A stretch of 64,000 bases of DNA from an uncultured Lachnospiraceae bacterium (GTDB taxonomy: Bacteria; Bacillota; Clostridia; Lachnospirales; Lachnospiraceae). The notes below the pieces were generated by a model. The model was not told the DNA's origin, searched no databases, and saw only the letters and a list, made by a program, of their open reading frames with translations. Made by a program: the position numbers and the translations under genes. Shown piece after piece: positions 1 to 8,624 of the stretch (position 1 is the stretch's first letter; every line of letters begins with the position of its first letter). The stretch lies in the NCBI GenBank assembly GCA_910578345.1, contig CAJTRA010000006.1, positions 83,034 to 147,033 of the forward strand. Direction: 5' to 3'.

Positions 1-1578
1 GTTGTGCTGGTCAGCGTATATTGGTTCCATCCTTTTGTCTGGATTGCGGCGGCGGCTTCTGTCAGGGATGGGGAGCTTGCCTGCGACTACGGCACAATAC
101 GGCGGCTTGGAGAGAAAGAGAGACTGACTTACGGGGAAATGCTGCTTGCGCTTTCCCGCAGCAGTTGCGGCAGGAAGATGTATTCCTATGGAACGATGCT
201 GCACCCTGGCAAATCTGAGATCGAGGAGAGGATCCTGCGTCTTGCGGGAGGGAATGGCAGCAGGATGGCGGCAGGGATTCTGACGGTTTTATTTATGCTT
301 GCTATGGCGGGCTGTGCTTTTACAGGGACAAAACAAAGGACAGAGACAGAAACGGAGGGGACTGCAGCAGGAAACCAGGAACTTGTTGAAGATAATGTAG
401 AAGAAATTCAGGCTGTTCCTGATCATGAAAATGGACCTGGGGAGGACAGCGGCAGGAACGAAAAAGCTTCTGGAACCATGATGGAATTTAATCCGGATGT
501 GGATATCACAAAACCACGTCAGATAACAGCAATGGAGGCGGCAGTGTCTGAAGAGACAGAACTGGGAGCAGATGGGCCAACCTTGGATTATGCGGGACAG
601 ATGGACATTGACGGGGAGAATAGCAGTGTCATTATCTTCCATGATTATTTTGGCCTGGTGGTCTATGACCTGACGCATGGCACAATTGTGCACAGTCTGG
701 ATCTGTCGGCGATCGGATGTCATTTTACACAGGGGGATAATGTCTGTCAGGTTGCAGTGTCTGAAGATGGAACAAAGGTGTGGCTGCATCCGCTTTCGAA
801 GAGATATCTGTTCCGCTATGATGTGGAGGAAGAACAGCTTTGGCAGGTGCCGCTTGTGAAAAGTTTTCAGATCGATCTGCAGAGGGAGGATCTTTTTGAC
901 CGGTATCTGGTGACGGAGGAGCAATATATCGGATGGCGCTCTAATTATCTATACGAAGAGTATAGGGATGAAAGAGGCCTGCAGACTGCATATATTTATC
1001 TCTACGCATCACCTTCGGAAGGAGAGGCGGCGAGAATGCGTAATCTGCAGTGTGTTTGGGATGATATGGTCTTTCTTCTGTGGGATAAGGATCGTATGGC
1101 ATCAGACCGGACGGCAGATGATGCGAAGTTTCCCTACCGCGGCGACGGTAACGTGCAGGATGTGCTGATTCTATATGATGAACCTTGTAAATACTCCAGA
1201 ATTTCAGATACTTTTGGCAAAAGGGTGCATCCTTATACCGGAGAGAGCAGAGTGCATGAAGGCATCGATTATGCGGCGAAAGAAGGTACGGATATCGTAG
1301 CAGCCGCCGATGGCATCGTGTATGAGACAGGGTTTTTGGTAGAGTATGGTAATTATGTCGTTCTTCTGCATCAGAACGGTGATATGACCTATTATTGTCA
1401 TTGCCGTGATATTACTGTGTCGAAAGAGGAGCAGGTGAAACGAGGGGACTGTATCGCAACAGTAGGAAGCACCGGAAGATCCACCGGTGCACATCTGCAT
1501 TTTGCACTTAGCCGGGCAGGTATTTTTATCGATCCTGCTGAGAATATGAATGATACAGATCTCCAGACATCGATATGA
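1..1578 (+). CDS. M56 (BlaR1/MecR1-type) peptidase fused to M23 peptidase, 5' end outside window
   Basis: The reading frame is already open at base 1, so the N-terminus lies upstream. The first residues match the end of a BlaR1-type M56 membrane metallopeptidase: the WFHPFVW stretch and the ELACD motif that carries the third zinc ligand in this family. The upstream HExxH is not in view. A hydrophobic segment follows at about 90-105, then a low-complexity acidic linker and a beta-rich extracytoplasmic region at about 190-370 with FGLVVYDL and VSEDGTKV strands, resembling a propeller-like sensor. The C-terminus is an M23 LytM/lysostaphin-type domain with the three signatures HEGID, YCHC and GAHLHF, so the zinc ligands look intact. 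The protein probably senses cell-wall stress and/or cuts peptidoglycan outside the membrane. In BlaR systems a BlaI/MecI-type repressor normally lies just upstream. The domain calls are firm; the role is inferred. Confidence 0.85.
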   Translation, partial: VVLVSVYWFHPFVWIAAAASVRDGELACDYGTIRRLGEKERLTYGEMLLALSRSSCGRKMYSYGTMLHPGKSEIEERILRLAGGNGSRMAAGILTVLFMLAMAGCAFTGTKQRTETETEGTAAGNQELVEDNVEEIQAVPDHENGPGEDSGRNEKASGTMMEFNPDVDITKPRQITAMEAAVSEETELGADGPTLDYAGQMDIDGENSSVIIFHDYFGLVVYDLTHGTIVHSLDLSAIGCHFTQGDNVCQVAVSEDGTKVWLHPLSKRYLFRYDVEEEQLWQVPLVKSFQIDLQREDLFDRYLVTEEQYIGWRSNYLYEEYRDERGLQTAYIYLYASPSEGEAARMRNLQCVWDDMVFLLWDKDRMASDRTADDAKFPYRGDGNVQDVLILYDEPCKYSRISDTFGKRVHPYTGESRVHEGIDYAAKEGTDIVAAADGIVYETGFLVEYGNYVVLLHQNGDMTYYCHCRDITVSKEEQVKRGDCIATVGSTGRSTGAHLHFALSRAGIFIDPAENMNDTDLQTSI

Positions 1579-1622
1579 ACAGAGGCATCTGCTTAGCATC
1601 GTATAAATTCCACGTGTCTATA

Positions 1623-2588
1623 TTACAGGTTCACCACATTCCGATTCTCTCCGTGCAGGAAAGCCTCGATATTCTTCGCCACTTCCTCTACGAGATGCGT
1701 TCTGGATTCCAGACTTGCCCATGCCATATGGGGTGTGATGATCAGTTTCGTGCTGTCTTTGATCTGTGCAAGTGGATTATCTTTTGCCATAGGTTCCTGT
1801 TCCAGCACGTCGAGGCCTGCGCCTGCGATCTGACCGCTAACGAGAGCATCGTAGAGCGCCTGTGTGTCTACCACCGGACCACGGGCTACATTTACTAAAA
1901 TAGCGGTATTTTTCATTTTCGCAAAAGCATCTTTGTTGAGAAGCCCTCTTGTCCTGTCGCTGAGCGGGCAGTGAAGTGACAGGATATCGGATTCCTGCAG
2001 CAGCCTGTCGAATTCCACGCGCTCATAATCGGTGCAGCTGCTTTGACCGGAGGCAGAATAGAAGACGACCTTACAGCCGAAAGCCTGTGCCAGTCCGGCT
2101 ACTCGGCGTCCAATCGTACCCATGCCCACGATTCCCCAGGTTTTTCCTTCCAGATCATAGAAGGTTCTGTCAAAATTAGAGAAACGGTCCTGCGCGCTGT
2201 ACGCGCCCGATTTCACATAATTGTCATAGAAAGCGATCTTCTCGGACAGCGCCAGTGCCAACAGAAGAGTATGCTGTGCTACGGTAGCGGTACAGTAGTT
2301 GACCACGTTGGCTACTTTGATGCCGCGGTTTTTACAGTAGGACAGGTCCACGTTGTCGAATCCTGTGGCAAACAGACAGATCAATTTTACATTGGAAGCG
2401 TCTTTCAGAGTCGTTTCGTTCATCGGCGCTTTGTTTGCTATGATGATGTCTGCGTCTTTTACACGCTCGGCCGTGTTATTCGCCACCGTATTCGGATAAC
2501 AGACAACCTCTCCGAATTTCTCAAAGCAGGATACGTCGATATCCGTCCCCGCACTATTTCGTTCCAATACAACCAGTTTCATATCCAT
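1623..2588 (-). CDS. D-2-hydroxyacid dehydrogenase (NAD-dependent)
   Basis: This 321-residue protein has the length and order of the D-isomer 2-hydroxyacid dehydrogenase family (glycerate/hydroxypyruvate or lactate type), cytosolic enzymes that reduce 2-oxoacids with NAD(P)H. The Rossmann motif GIVGMGTIGRRVAG lies at about 152-165. The catalytic Arg is in VNVARGPVVD, the Glu in the LDVLEQEP region and the His in TPHMAW. The start ATG at 2588 gives a normal N-terminus and is preceded on the minus strand by GGAGGAT. The gene converges with the M56-M23 gene. Substrate cannot be told from sequence; hydroxypyruvate/glycerate is the commonest guess for this subgroup. Confidence 0.9.
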   Translation of the reverse strand: MDMKLVVLERNSAGTDIDVSCFEKFGEVVCYPNTVANNTAERVKDADIIIANKAPMNETTLKDASNVKLICLFATGFDNVDLSYCKNRGIKVANVVNYCTATVAQHTLLLALALSEKIAFYDNYVKSGAYSAQDRFSNFDRTFYDLEGKTWGIVGMGTIGRRVAGLAQAFGCKVVFYSASGQSSCTDYERVEFDRLLQESDILSLHCPLSDRTRGLLNKDAFAKMKNTAILVNVARGPVVDTQALYDALVSGQIAGAGLDVLEQEPMAKDNPLAQIKDSTKLIITPHMAWASLESRTHLVEEVAKNIEAFLHGENRNVVNL

Positions 2589-2811
2589 CCTCCGATTTCT
2601 CCATATTTTCCCTATCGTTTACTGTGTTTCATTCTATCATACTGTTGTAGTTTTTCACAGTATTTCTTTTGTTGATCAAAAAAGAAATTGATTCAGCCTG
2701 TAGCAAAAATACCATAGCAATCACCAAAAAAGTTTGATATAATATAAGAAATTTGCAGAGAAACGGCATCGGACCGTAATAACGTAATAATCCGAAAGGA
2801 GATTATAGAAT

Positions 2812-4032
2812 ATGCTTGCTACATTGATACCTTTTTTTGATAAGGATATGAAAGTGTGTGCTTATTCCCTTTTTTCACAGAAGGAGAATCTGCTTCTCAA
2901 CCCGGCACGCCAAGCTTCGGGGGTGAATGATGGCGCGTCACGGGTGGATGGTCTTGATATTTTGCAGAGCATTGGTATCGATACACTGTCGCCGGGGACA
3001 GATGTGTTTCTGCCGGTAGGTTCTATCGCGGTTTTTTCTGATATCGAGGCACAGAGCAGCATGATGCTGGGGCGGCTGGTTCTTTTGTTTGACAACTCTG
3101 TCACGAATAAGCCGGATTATCAGGGCAGACTTAAGGAGTTGAAGCAGAAGGGTTATAAGCTGGCGATCCGTAAGCTCCCTGTCGCAGAGTATGAGAACTA
3201 TAAGGAGATTCTTTCACTGATGGACTATATTATCCTGGATCATAAGAAAGTGGATGTCTTCAAGGCCAAGATTTATTTTGCACATCAGTACCCGAATATC
3301 AGGATCTGTGTTGGTAATATTGAGAAACAGGAGATCTTTGACGACGTCAGGATGGATAAAGCATTTCATCTGTTCGAGGGAGCATTCTATCGTATTCCAG
3401 TCACGAAGGGGCAGACGGAAGTAGAACCTTTGAAGGTAAATTATCTGGAGTTAATGAATATCGTCAATGATGTAGACTTCGAATTGACGAAAGCGGCAGA
3501 CGTGATCGGCAGGGACACGGCGCTCGTGGTGTCTTTGCTGGAGATGGTAAACCGCACTGCGGTAAAATCTGAGGTAACGTCGATCCGTCATGCGGCGGCT
3601 CTGCTGGGACAGAGAGAATTGAAGAAATGGATCAATACTGTGATCACGAAGGAGCTGTGCGCGGACAGACCCAATGAGATCACAAGAATTTCGCTTCTGC
3701 GCGCTAAGTTCATGGAGTGCCTGGCACCTTCCTTTGGTTTGGGCATGAAAGCGTCGGAGCTGTTTTTGATGGGACTTTTTTCGGTGCTGGATATCATTTT
3801 ACGTATGCCTATGGAAGAGGCGCTTGACAAGGTCAATGTTGCCAAAGAGATCAGAGAGGCGCTTTTGAGCCATACGGGCGAGTTTGCGGATATCTATGAT
3901 TTCATGACGGCTTACGAGAATGCGGACTGGCAGGAAGTCAGCCGGAGACAGATCCTTAAGAATATCGACAATGATGCGGTGTTTAAGGCTTATATCACGG
4001 CGGTGCATTGGTATAAGGAAATGTTTTTTTGA
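2812..4032 (+). CDS. HDOD domain protein with degenerate EAL-like N-terminus
   Basis: This 406-residue protein resembles YuxH-like EAL/HDOD proteins. Residues 1-190 look like a worn EAL domain that lacks the EAL and other catalytic motifs, and hydrolysis of c-di-GMP is therefore unlikely. From about 200 to 390 comes an HDOD domain, seen in the helical stretch starting near YLELMNIVNDVDFELTKAAD and in the following VSLLEMVNR region. HDOD proteins are non-enzymatic scaffolds linked to signalling, motility and stress control. The ATG has a clear AAGGAG box (about 2797-2802). A TATAAT box lies about 70 bases upstream, but its -35 is poor. It is monocistronic or co-read into ahcY, 140 bases downstream. 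Confidence 0.8.
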   Translation: MLATLIPFFDKDMKVCAYSLFSQKENLLLNPARQASGVNDGASRVDGLDILQSIGIDTLSPGTDVFLPVGSIAVFSDIEAQSSMMLGRLVLLFDNSVTNKPDYQGRLKELKQKGYKLAIRKLPVAEYENYKEILSLMDYIILDHKKVDVFKAKIYFAHQYPNIRICVGNIEKQEIFDDVRMDKAFHLFEGAFYRIPVTKGQTEVEPLKVNYLELMNIVNDVDFELTKAADVIGRDTALVVSLLEMVNRTAVKSEVTSIRHAAALLGQRELKKWINTVITKELCADRPNEITRISLLRAKFMECLAPSFGLGMKASELFLMGLFSVLDIILRMPMEEALDKVNVAKEIREALLSHTGEFADIYDFMTAYENADWQEVSRRQILKNIDNDAVFKAYITAVHWYKEMFF

Positions 4033-4099
4033 CGGTATGATTTTATAAGTGCGCTTTTTACAGGAGGATCTATATGGACTGCCTGTGAAAATTATAAAA

Positions 4100-4127
4100 A
4101 GTGATGATAGGACAGACGACCATCACT
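4100..4127 (+). other. Small hairpin in the leader of ahcY
   Basis: AGTGATG (4100-4106) pairs exactly with CATCACT (4121-4127) across a 14-base loop, 46 bases before the ahcY start. There is no T-run after it, so it is not a standard terminator. It does not match the SAH riboswitch consensus that I know from Proteobacteria. Just upstream, AGGAGG at about 4062-4067 precedes ATG GAC TGC CTG TGA (4074-4088), a four-codon open frame. Confidence 0.35.
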
Positions 4128-4172
4128 ATAATAAAAATTCGGCTGATTAATTTTAAGGAGGAAACTATCAAA

Positions 4173-5420
4173 ATGAGTAGCGAAATCAGAGACATTAATC
4201 TTGCCGAATCCGGTGAGAGAAAGATTGAGTGGGTGAAAAGGAACTGTGACCTGCTGCGCACATTGGAGAAGGAATTTTCTGAGAGCAAGCCTTTCGCAGG
4301 CAAGAAGGTGACCTTGTCCGTACATCTGGAAGCAAAGACGGCGTATCTGTGTCTGGTGCTGGCGGCCGGCGGGGCGCAGATGTATGTGACCGGTTCCAAT
4401 CCTTTATCTACACAGGATGACGTGGCAGCGGCACTGGTGAAAGCTGGATTGGAAGTACATGCGTGGTACGGCGCAACGCCTGAGGAATATGAGATGCATA
4501 TCCGTCACGTGCTGGAGGCGGAGCCGAATATCATCATCGATGACGGCGGTGATCTGGTGACGATGGTGCACACGCAGATGCCGCATCTGATCCCGAATAT
4601 TATCGGCGGATGCGAGGAGACGACTACAGGCATCATCCGTCTGGAGGCTATGAATAAGGCGGGCGAATTGAAGTTCCCGATGGTGCGCGTTAACAATGCG
4701 GCATGTAAGCATTTCTTTGATAACAGATATGGAACAGGACAGTCGGTATTTGATGGCATTAACAGGACCACGAACCTGATCGTGGCCGGCAAGATTGTAG
4801 TCGTGGCAGGATATGGCTGGTGTGGTAAAGGCACGGCCATGAGAGCTAAGGGCTTAGGCGCGAGAGTGGTGGTTACGGAGATCGATCCGATCAAGGCAAT
4901 CGAGGCAGTGATGGACGGTTTCGACGTGATGCCGATGCAGGAAGCTGCCAAGGTGGGTGACTTTTTTATTACCGTGACAGGATGCGATGCCGTGATTGAC
5001 AAAGAAGACTTTGCAGTGATGAAAGAGGGTGCGATTCTGTGTAATGCAGGACACTTCGACTGTGAGATCGATATGGCGTGGCTGAAAGCCAATGCAGTGG
5101 AGAAAAAGGAACAGCGGAAGAATATCATGGGCTATAAGCTGCCCACCGGTCAGTGGATCTTCGTGCTGGCAGAGGGACGTCTTGTGAATCTGGCGGCAGG
5201 CGACGGACATCCGGCGGAGATCATGGATATGAGTTTTGCGATCCAGGCATTGTCTGCGAAATATCTGGTGGAACACGGCAGCGAGCTGACAGAGAAGCTG
5301 ATCGATGTGCCGGAAGAAGTAGATAAAGACGTGGCGAAGCGTAAATTGGCATTCCTCGGCAAGGAGATTGACGTACTCACACCGGAGCAGCAAAAATATT
5401 TAAATAGTTATGCGGTTTAA
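4173..5420 (+). CDS. ahcY: Adenosylhomocysteinase (SAH hydrolase)
   Basis: The enzyme splits S-adenosylhomocysteine to adenosine and homocysteine, removing the by-product of methyltransferases in the cytosol. At 415 residues it fits the shorter bacterial form that lacks the 40-residue insert. Visible landmarks are the NAD-binding GYGWCGKGTAMRAKGLGA at about 210-230, the TTTGIIRL and NNAACKHFFDNRYGTGQS catalytic/hinge segments, and the C-terminal KYLNSYAV in place of the usual KPDHYRY tail. The start was placed at 4173 because AAGGAGG (4155-4161) lies the right distance upstream; a further 24 in-frame codons upstream have no such box and cover a hairpin. No MTA/SAH nucleosidase or LuxS gene is in view. 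Confidence 0.95.
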   Translation: MSSEIRDINLAESGERKIEWVKRNCDLLRTLEKEFSESKPFAGKKVTLSVHLEAKTAYLCLVLAAGGAQMYVTGSNPLSTQDDVAAALVKAGLEVHAWYGATPEEYEMHIRHVLEAEPNIIIDDGGDLVTMVHTQMPHLIPNIIGGCEETTTGIIRLEAMNKAGELKFPMVRVNNAACKHFFDNRYGTGQSVFDGINRTTNLIVAGKIVVVAGYGWCGKGTAMRAKGLGARVVVTEIDPIKAIEAVMDGFDVMPMQEAAKVGDFFITVTGCDAVIDKEDFAVMKEGAILCNAGHFDCEIDMAWLKANAVEKKEQRKNIMGYKLPTGQWIFVLAEGRLVNLAAGDGHPAEIMDMSFAIQALSAKYLVEHGSELTEKLIDVPEEVDKDVAKRKLAFLGKEIDVLTPEQQKYLNSYAV

Positions 5421-5422
5421 TA

Positions 5423-5451
5423 TTGCGGTTTTGTTTGTTTTAATGTATAAT
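5423..5451 (+). promoter_or_regulatory. SigA-type promoter for the coiled-coil gene
   Basis: TTGCGG (5423-5428), a 17-base spacer and TATAAT (5446-5451) lie directly after the ahcY stop. This leaves a leader of roughly 120 bases before the next ATG, so the coiled-coil gene can be read on its own. Confidence 0.65.
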
Positions 5452-5576
5452 AAGACTTCCAAAAAGAGTTTGTGATTAGAACTGATAATGCCAGGTATTG
5501 AAGTGGGACAATACGGTCAATGGCATGGCCGTGAGCGGCAGTGCGAATACGGACGATAGATTAAGGAGGAAATATT

Positions 5577-6542
5577 ATGGCATTAACAAAGGAAGATCTG
5601 CAGGCGATTTCAGGTTTACTGCAGCCAATTAAAGATGAAGTACAGGGTGTCAAGACGGATGTCGGAGAACTGAAGACAGACGTTGCGGGTCTGAAAAGCG
5701 ACATGCAGGAGATGAAGACGGATGTCGAGGGCCTGAAAAGCGACATGCAGGAGATGAAGACGGATGTCGAGGGTCTGAAAAGCGATATGCAGGCGATGAA
5801 AACAGACGTCGGAGGCCTGAAAAACGATGTGCAGGAGATGAAGACGGATGTCGAGGGTCTGAAAAGCGACATGCAGGAGATGAAGACGGATGTCGAGGGT
5901 CTGAAAAGCGATATGCAGGAAATGAAGACGGATGTCGAGGGTCTGAAAAGCGATATGCAGGAAGTGAAGACAGACGTCGGAGGCCTGAAAAGCGATGTGC
6001 AGGCGATGAAGACAGACGTCGGAGGCCTGAAAAGCGATGTGCAGGCGATGAAGACAGACGTCGGAGGCCTGAAAAGCGATGTGCAGGCGATGAAGACAGA
6101 TGCCGCAAGTATGAGACTTGGTATGCAGGAGATGAAGACCGATGTCGGGGATATGAAGTTCAGCATGCAGGAAATGAGGATTGATATAGAAGATTTGCAG
6201 ACCGGCATGCGGGATAGGCAGGCTGATGCCAGCAGCATGAAAGCCGGCATGCAGGAGATGAGATCCGATCTTAAGAGCTTGACATCTAAAATGCAGGAGG
6301 TGCAGTCAGAGGTACAGAAGCTGCAAGTTGATACAGGCGAGATCAAGGACAGGGTGATCAATATAGAAATGACGCTTGAGAATGAGATTCGTGTCAATAT
6401 TCAGCGAGTTGCTGAGGGGCATTTGGATCTGTCCAGAAATCTGCATGAATGTATTCAATTGTCTTCTGAAGTCAAAAGCAGACAGGAAATGCAGGATATC
6501 TATATCAACATGCATGAGACGAAATTAAAAGCTTTGGCATAA
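5577..6542 (+). CDS. Tandem 14-residue-repeat coiled-coil protein
   Basis: This 321-residue protein has no recognised enzyme domain. After a 30-residue head it carries about eleven copies of a 14-residue unit, consensus EMKTDVEGLKSDMQ (two heptads), between about residues 40 and 195. Several copies are identical, and hydrophobic residues every 3/4 positions predict one long rod. The last 110 residues diverge but stay helical and acidic/basic, ending in a segment like that of many small Clostridial and phage-related helical proteins. There is no signal peptide or membrane segment, so it is probably cytosolic. The ATG is preceded by AAGGAGG. It has its own promoter and a strong terminator. Function unknown. 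Confidence 0.8.
   Translation: MALTKEDLQAISGLLQPIKDEVQGVKTDVGELKTDVAGLKSDMQEMKTDVEGLKSDMQEMKTDVEGLKSDMQAMKTDVGGLKNDVQEMKTDVEGLKSDMQEMKTDVEGLKSDMQEMKTDVEGLKSDMQEVKTDVGGLKSDVQAMKTDVGGLKSDVQAMKTDVGGLKSDVQAMKTDAASMRLGMQEMKTDVGDMKFSMQEMRIDIEDLQTGMRDRQADASSMKAGMQEMRSDLKSLTSKMQEVQSEVQKLQVDTGEIKDRVINIEMTLENEIRVNIQRVAEGHLDLSRNLHECIQLSSEVKSRQEMQDIYINMHETKLKALA
5670..6110 (+). repeat. 42-bp tandem repeat array inside the coiled-coil gene
   Basis: About ten 42-base units encode the 14-residue repeat. Neighbouring units are almost identical in silent positions too, which means recent copying or gene conversion rather than protein-level selection alone. Because 42 is a multiple of 3, long open frames also appear on the opposite strand; these are by-products. 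Confidence 0.85.
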
Positions 6543-6559
6543 AATGTCTTTAAACTTAT

Positions 6560-6590
6560 AATCGGCGGTTTTATAACCGCCGATTTTGGT
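6560..6590 (+). terminator. Rho-independent terminator
   Basis: AATCGGCGGTT (6560-6570) pairs perfectly with AACCGCCGATT (6575-6585) around a TTAT loop and runs into TTTT. It closes the coiled-coil gene. Confidence 0.85.
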
Positions 6591-6750
6591 ATTCCCTGCT
6601 TTATATATATACGGCAGCTTTAGCAGATCCGAAAGCGAAATTTATAAGGGCGGTAGTTATAGTATTGTAAGCAGGCTTTCAATCCGCATAGGGATTAGAG
6701 GATGCGGTTCTGATTCAAAGAATGATAGCAGAAGAAACAGGAGTATTATC

Positions 6751-8523
6751 ATGGAGATACAGAGTAATGTAAAAACATACAGATCGGGCGAACTGCTCAG
6801 ACGCTTTCTGCCCTACTATAAGAAATACTGGAAGATCGTGGTCATCGACCTGTTCTGTGCAGGTCTGACGACGATCTGCGAACTGGTGTTGCCGATGATC
6901 ATCCGTTTTATCACCAATACGGGGATGAACGATCTGGCATCGCTCACTGTGGCGGTGATCCTGCGGCTGGGGGCGCTTTACCTGATCCTGCGGATCGTGG
7001 ATTCGATGGCCAATTTCTATATGGCGTACACAGGTCATGTGATGGGGACGCGCATTGAGACGGACATGAGGCGGGACGCCTACGCCCATCTGCAGAAATT
7101 GTCGAATACTTACTATAATAATACGAAGGTCGGCCAGATCATGGGACGGATCACCAACGATCTGTTTGATGTGACAGAATTTTCGCATCACTGCCCGGAG
7201 GAATTTTTTATCGCGGGGATCAAGGCGATCATCTCCTTCGTGATCCTGGCACGGATCAGCTTGGGATTGACGCTGATCCTATTTGCGGTGATACCGGTCA
7301 TGGTGGTGACCTGTACGGTGATCAATCTGCGTATGCGGGAAGCATTCCGTAAGCAGCGCGTACAGATCGGTGAGTTGAATGCCCGTATTGAGGACAGCCT
7401 GCTTGGCCAGAAGGTGGTGAAGGCTTTTACCAACGAGGAGAAGGAAAAGGCCAAGTTTGAGGAAGACAATATCAATTTCTTTCGCATTAAGAAGGAAACC
7501 TACAAGTTTATGGCGGCGTTCCACACGACGACAAGAGCTTTTGACGGGCTGATGTATCTGGTGCTGCTGGTGGCCGGGGGCCTTTTTATGATCAGAGGAA
7601 AGATCATGCCGGGCGATTTGGTAGCCTATGTGATGTATGTAAGTACACTGATCGCCACGATCCGCCGGATTATCGAGTTTGCGGAACAGTTCCAGCGCGG
7701 TATGACAGGGATTGAGCGTTTCGTGCAGATCATGGACAGCGATATCGAGATTTTTGACGAGCCGGGCGCGGTGCCCTGTGAGCAGCCGCAGGGGAATATT
7801 GCCTTTCATAATGTAAGCTTCGAGTATCCGGATGACCACAATGTAGTGTTCAGGGACCTGAACCTGGAAATTCGTGCAGGGGAGAAGATCGCGATCGTGG
7901 GACCTTCCGGCGGCGGCAAGACGACGCTGTGTAACCTGATCCCGCGTTTCTATGATATCGACCAGGGAGAGATCCTGTTGGACGGAAAGAATATCCATAA
8001 GTATACGATCAAGAGTCTGCGGCAGAATATCGGTATGGTACAGCAGGATGTCTATTTGTTCTCCGGCACGGTGTATGAGAACATCGCTTACGGCAGAGAG
8101 AATGCGACCAGGGATGAAGTGATCGAGGCGGCGAAACGCGCCGGGGCCGATGAATTTATCCGTGTGCTGAAGGATGGCTATGATACCTATGTCGGCGAAC
8201 GCGGTGTGAAGCTGTCCGGCGGTCAGAAGCAGCGGATCAGTATCGCCAGGGTTTTCCTGAAGAATCCGCCAATCCTGATCATGGATGAGGCTACCTCGGC
8301 ACTGGATAATGAGAGTGAGTTTCAGGTGGCCAGGTCTTTGGAGGCGCTGGCGAAGGGCAGGACTACCATCACCATTGCCCACAGGTTATCCAGTATCCGC
8401 AATTCCGACCGGATCCTGGTGCTGACGGAAGAAGGCATCGTGGAGGAAGGCACCCATGAGAGCCTGCTTGCGCTGGGCGGCATTTACCATCATTTCTACG
8501 TGACTGCGAATGAACTGAAGTAG
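6751..8523 (+). CDS. ABC exporter, fused permease-ATPase (MsbA/MDR type)
   Basis: This 590-residue half-transporter has six predicted membrane helices in the first 320 residues and an ATPase domain after about 350. The ATPase has the Walker A motif GPSGGGKTT, Q-loop VQQDVYLFSG, signature LSGGQKQR, Walker B ILIMDEATSALD and H-loop IAHRLSS, all intact. Such proteins form dimers that export lipids, peptides or drugs with ATP. The start at 6751 was chosen because an AGGAG box sits just upstream; an open stretch of 55 codons before it overlaps the terminator of the previous gene. No partner half-transporter is adjacent, so a homodimer is likely. Substrate unknown. Confidence 0.9.
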   Translation: MEIQSNVKTYRSGELLRRFLPYYKKYWKIVVIDLFCAGLTTICELVLPMIIRFITNTGMNDLASLTVAVILRLGALYLILRIVDSMANFYMAYTGHVMGTRIETDMRRDAYAHLQKLSNTYYNNTKVGQIMGRITNDLFDVTEFSHHCPEEFFIAGIKAIISFVILARISLGLTLILFAVIPVMVVTCTVINLRMREAFRKQRVQIGELNARIEDSLLGQKVVKAFTNEEKEKAKFEEDNINFFRIKKETYKFMAAFHTTTRAFDGLMYLVLLVAGGLFMIRGKIMPGDLVAYVMYVSTLIATIRRIIEFAEQFQRGMTGIERFVQIMDSDIEIFDEPGAVPCEQPQGNIAFHNVSFEYPDDHNVVFRDLNLEIRAGEKIAIVGPSGGGKTTLCNLIPRFYDIDQGEILLDGKNIHKYTIKSLRQNIGMVQQDVYLFSGTVYENIAYGRENATRDEVIEAAKRAGADEFIRVLKDGYDTYVGERGVKLSGGQKQRISIARVFLKNPPILIMDEATSALDNESEFQVARSLEALAKGRTTITIAHRLSSIRNSDRILVLTEEGIVEEGTHESLLALGGIYHHFYVTANELK

Positions 8524-8624
8524 ACGAGCCGCATAGGCGCGTCGGATGCAGAGCAGACATTAGGTATGATGAGAATGGGAGTGTTACGGTTTATGGGATG
8601 AGAGGGGCCTGCAAGGAGGACGAC

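Noticed and set aside
4100..4172. SAH or SAM riboswitch before ahcY
   Set aside because: Only a 7-base stem is seen; conserved cores of the SAH and SAM classes I know are absent.
5670..6110. CRISPR array
   Set aside because: Units are contiguous 42-bp coding repeats with no unique spacers.
5561..6397. Long minus-strand open frame opposite the coiled-coil gene
   Set aside because: It is a by-product of the 42-bp repeats: a repeat length divisible by three keeps all frames open. No ribosome site and a low-complexity product.
7279..8382. Minus-strand open frame of 367 codons inside the ABC exporter gene
   Set aside because: It lies fully opposite an intact, motif-complete ABC protein, has no ribosome site and its product looks random with many His/Arg.
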